A program made the translations under genes and the position numbers. A DNA stretch of 6,615 bases from Bacteroidaceae bacterium. Lineage in GTDB: Bacteria; Bacteroidota; Bacteroidia; Bacteroidales; Bacteroidaceae. This document shows positions 5,432 through 6,615 of this stretch, one piece after another. Under the pieces are notes generated by a model, which ran no database searches, was not told where the DNA came from, and saw only the letters and a list, made by a program, of their open reading frames with translations. The stretch covers positions 1 through 6,615 of the forward strand of contig JAFYMV010000245.1 in NCBI GenBank assembly GCA_017548225.1. The letters are read 5' to 3'. The number at the start of each line of letters is the position of its first letter. The first letter of the stretch is position 1.

Positions 5432-6615
5432 ATGAATGACAATAAAAAGCTCGGTCCCGTACAGAAGACTATCGTAGGCGTACAATTCCTGTTCGTTGCC
5501 TTCGGTGCTACTGTGCTGGTCCCCCTGCTTGTTGGCATGGATCCTTCGGTGGCACTATTTACCGCTGGTATCGGTACACTCATCTTCCATTTGGTAACCA
5601 AAGGCAAGGTGCCCATCTTCTTGGGAAGCAGCTTCGCCTTTATTGCCCCCATCATCAAGGCTACCGAACTGTATGGATTGCCTGGCACACTCTCGGGTCT
5701 CGTAGCAGTAGGTGCCGTATATGGTATCATGAGTGCCCTCGTACGCTTTCGCGGCGTGAGCTTCATAGCCCGTTTGTTCCCTCCCGTAGTGGTAGGACCG
5801 GTCATCATGCTCATCGGTCTGTCATTGGCAGGTACCGGTGTCAACATGGCCAAAGAGAATTGGCTCCTTGCCATCATCTCGCTCATCACAACCATTATCG
5901 TATCGCTCTTCGGTAAGGGTCTGCTGCGTCTCATTCCTATCTTTGCTGGTATCGTTGTCGGGTATATTGCTGCAACTATCTTCGGGATTGTCGATTTCCA
6001 ACCCGTGATTGATGCTCCCTGGTTTGCTCTGCCCGCCTTCGTACGCCCCGAGATGTGCTGGGAAGCAGTAGTGTTCATGATTCCCGTAGCCATCGCCCCC
6101 GTCATCGAACACATTGGCGATGTATATGCCATCAATGAGGTGGCAGGTAAGGACTTTGTAAAAGATCCCGGTTTGCACCGCACCATGCTGGGCGACGGCT
6201 TGGCTTGCATAGCAGCATCACTTTTCGGTGGTCCTCCCGTAACTACCTATTCTGAAGTTACAGGTGCTATCTCACTGACCAAGATTACCGACCCCTCTGT
6301 TATCCGCATTGCTGGTATCGTAGGTATCCTGTTCTCGGTATTGGGTAAGGTGAGTGCTATCCTCAAGACCATACCAAGCGCTGTACTCGGTGGCATCATG
6401 TTACTGCTCTTCGGCACCATTGCTTCGGTAGGTATTAGCAACCTGATTAAGAACAAGGTAGACCTTGGCGACACCCGCAATTTGGTTATCGCTTCGCTTA
6501 TCCTCACTTTGGGTATCGGTGGCGCCGAACTCACCATTGGCAGCATCACCATCGGTGGCATCGGTCTGGCTGCTTTGGTTGGCGTACTACTCAACCTCAT
6601 CATCCCCAAGAGCAA
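5432..6615 (+). CDS. uraA: Uracil permease (UraA/NCS2 nucleobase:cation symporter), C-terminus cut off by window edge
   Basis: Open from ATG at 5432 for 394 codons to the window end. By comparison with the 429-residue E. coli UraA only some 30-40 residues are missing. It is an inner-membrane proton symporter bringing uracil into the cell. The N-terminus VGVQFLFVAFGATVLVPLL (16-33) and GKVPIFLGSSFAFIAPI (58-74) match UraA helix 1 and the helix-3 region. The substrate-site segment APVIEHIGDVYAINEVAGKD (222-241) carries Glu226, the counterpart of UraA Glu241. DPGLHRTMLGDGLACIAASLFGG (245-267) and TTYSEVTGAISLTKI (271-285) follow, the latter with Glu275, the counterpart of UraA Glu290. The position equivalent to UraA His245 is Asp230, a change common in the NCS2 family. 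Neighbouring upp supports uracil rather than xanthine or urate as substrate. The ATG follows an A/T-rich 26-bp gap without a Shine-Dalgarno sequence. Confidence 0.94.
   Translation, partial: MNDNKKLGPVQKTIVGVQFLFVAFGATVLVPLLVGMDPSVALFTAGIGTLIFHLVTKGKVPIFLGSSFAFIAPIIKATELYGLPGTLSGLVAVGAVYGIMSALVRFRGVSFIARLFPPVVVGPVIMLIGLSLAGTGVNMAKENWLLAIISLITTIIVSLFGKGLLRLIPIFAGIVVGYIAATIFGIVDFQPVIDAPWFALPAFVRPEMCWEAVVFMIPVAIAPVIEHIGDVYAINEVAGKDFVKDPGLHRTMLGDGLACIAASLFGGPPVTTYSEVTGAISLTKITDPSVIRIAGIVGILFSVLGKVSAILKTIPSAVLGGIMLLLFGTIASVGISNLIKNKVDLGDTRNLVIASLILTLGIGGAELTIGSITIGGIGLAALVGVLLNLIIPKS

Noticed and set aside
5419..6210. 263-codon open frame on the minus strand, opposite the uracil permease
   Set aside because: Its translation is low-complexity, rich in Ser/Thr/Met/Pro, and matches no fold I recognise. 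The plus frame is a clear UraA protein. The open antisense frame is a by-product of codon bias.

Overview
The window most likely comes from a member of the Bacteroidota, probably a Bacteroidales/Prevotella-like gut or oral organism. Three things suggest this. The leftmost gene is a TonB-dependent receptor with an N-terminal carboxypeptidase-regulatory-like domain, an architecture typical of the phylum. The promoters readable between genes match the Bacteroidota TTTG / TAnnTTTG consensus. The start codons lack clear Shine-Dalgarno sequences and sit behind A/T-rich leaders. The genus is an inference.

The layout is two divergent blocks around a 208-bp intergenic region (2862-3069). Leftward, on the minus strand, are a complete U32-family protein (1581-2861) and then a TonB-dependent receptor (start at 1518 or 1479) that runs off the left edge. 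Rightward, on the plus strand, are a SulP/SLC26 anion transporter with a STAS domain (3070-4755), uracil phosphoribosyltransferase upp (4782-5405) and a uracil permease of the UraA/NCS2 family (from 5432) that runs off the right edge. No RNA gene, mobile element or CRISPR array is visible, and there is no gene-free stretch longer than about 210 bp.

The clearest functional unit is upp plus the permease. The permease imports uracil and Upp converts it with PRPP to UMP, so together they form a uracil salvage module. The SulP gene lies 26 bp upstream of upp, the same gap as between upp and the permease. No promoter-like sequence is visible in either gap, so the three genes are probably co-transcribed from the promoter near 3006-3013. 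The U32 protein has the full family signature with its cysteines and is more likely an RNA-hydroxylation factor (TrhP/RlhA type) than a protease. It has a near-ideal promoter and a very short leader.

This looks like ordinary chromosomal housekeeping and transport sequence. I found no convincing new system. The points most worth a second look are the SulP-upp-uraA linkage, a Glu at the presumed cation site of the SulP transporter, a pair of 22-bp-spaced repeats in front of the TonB receptor, and the compact divergent promoter region.
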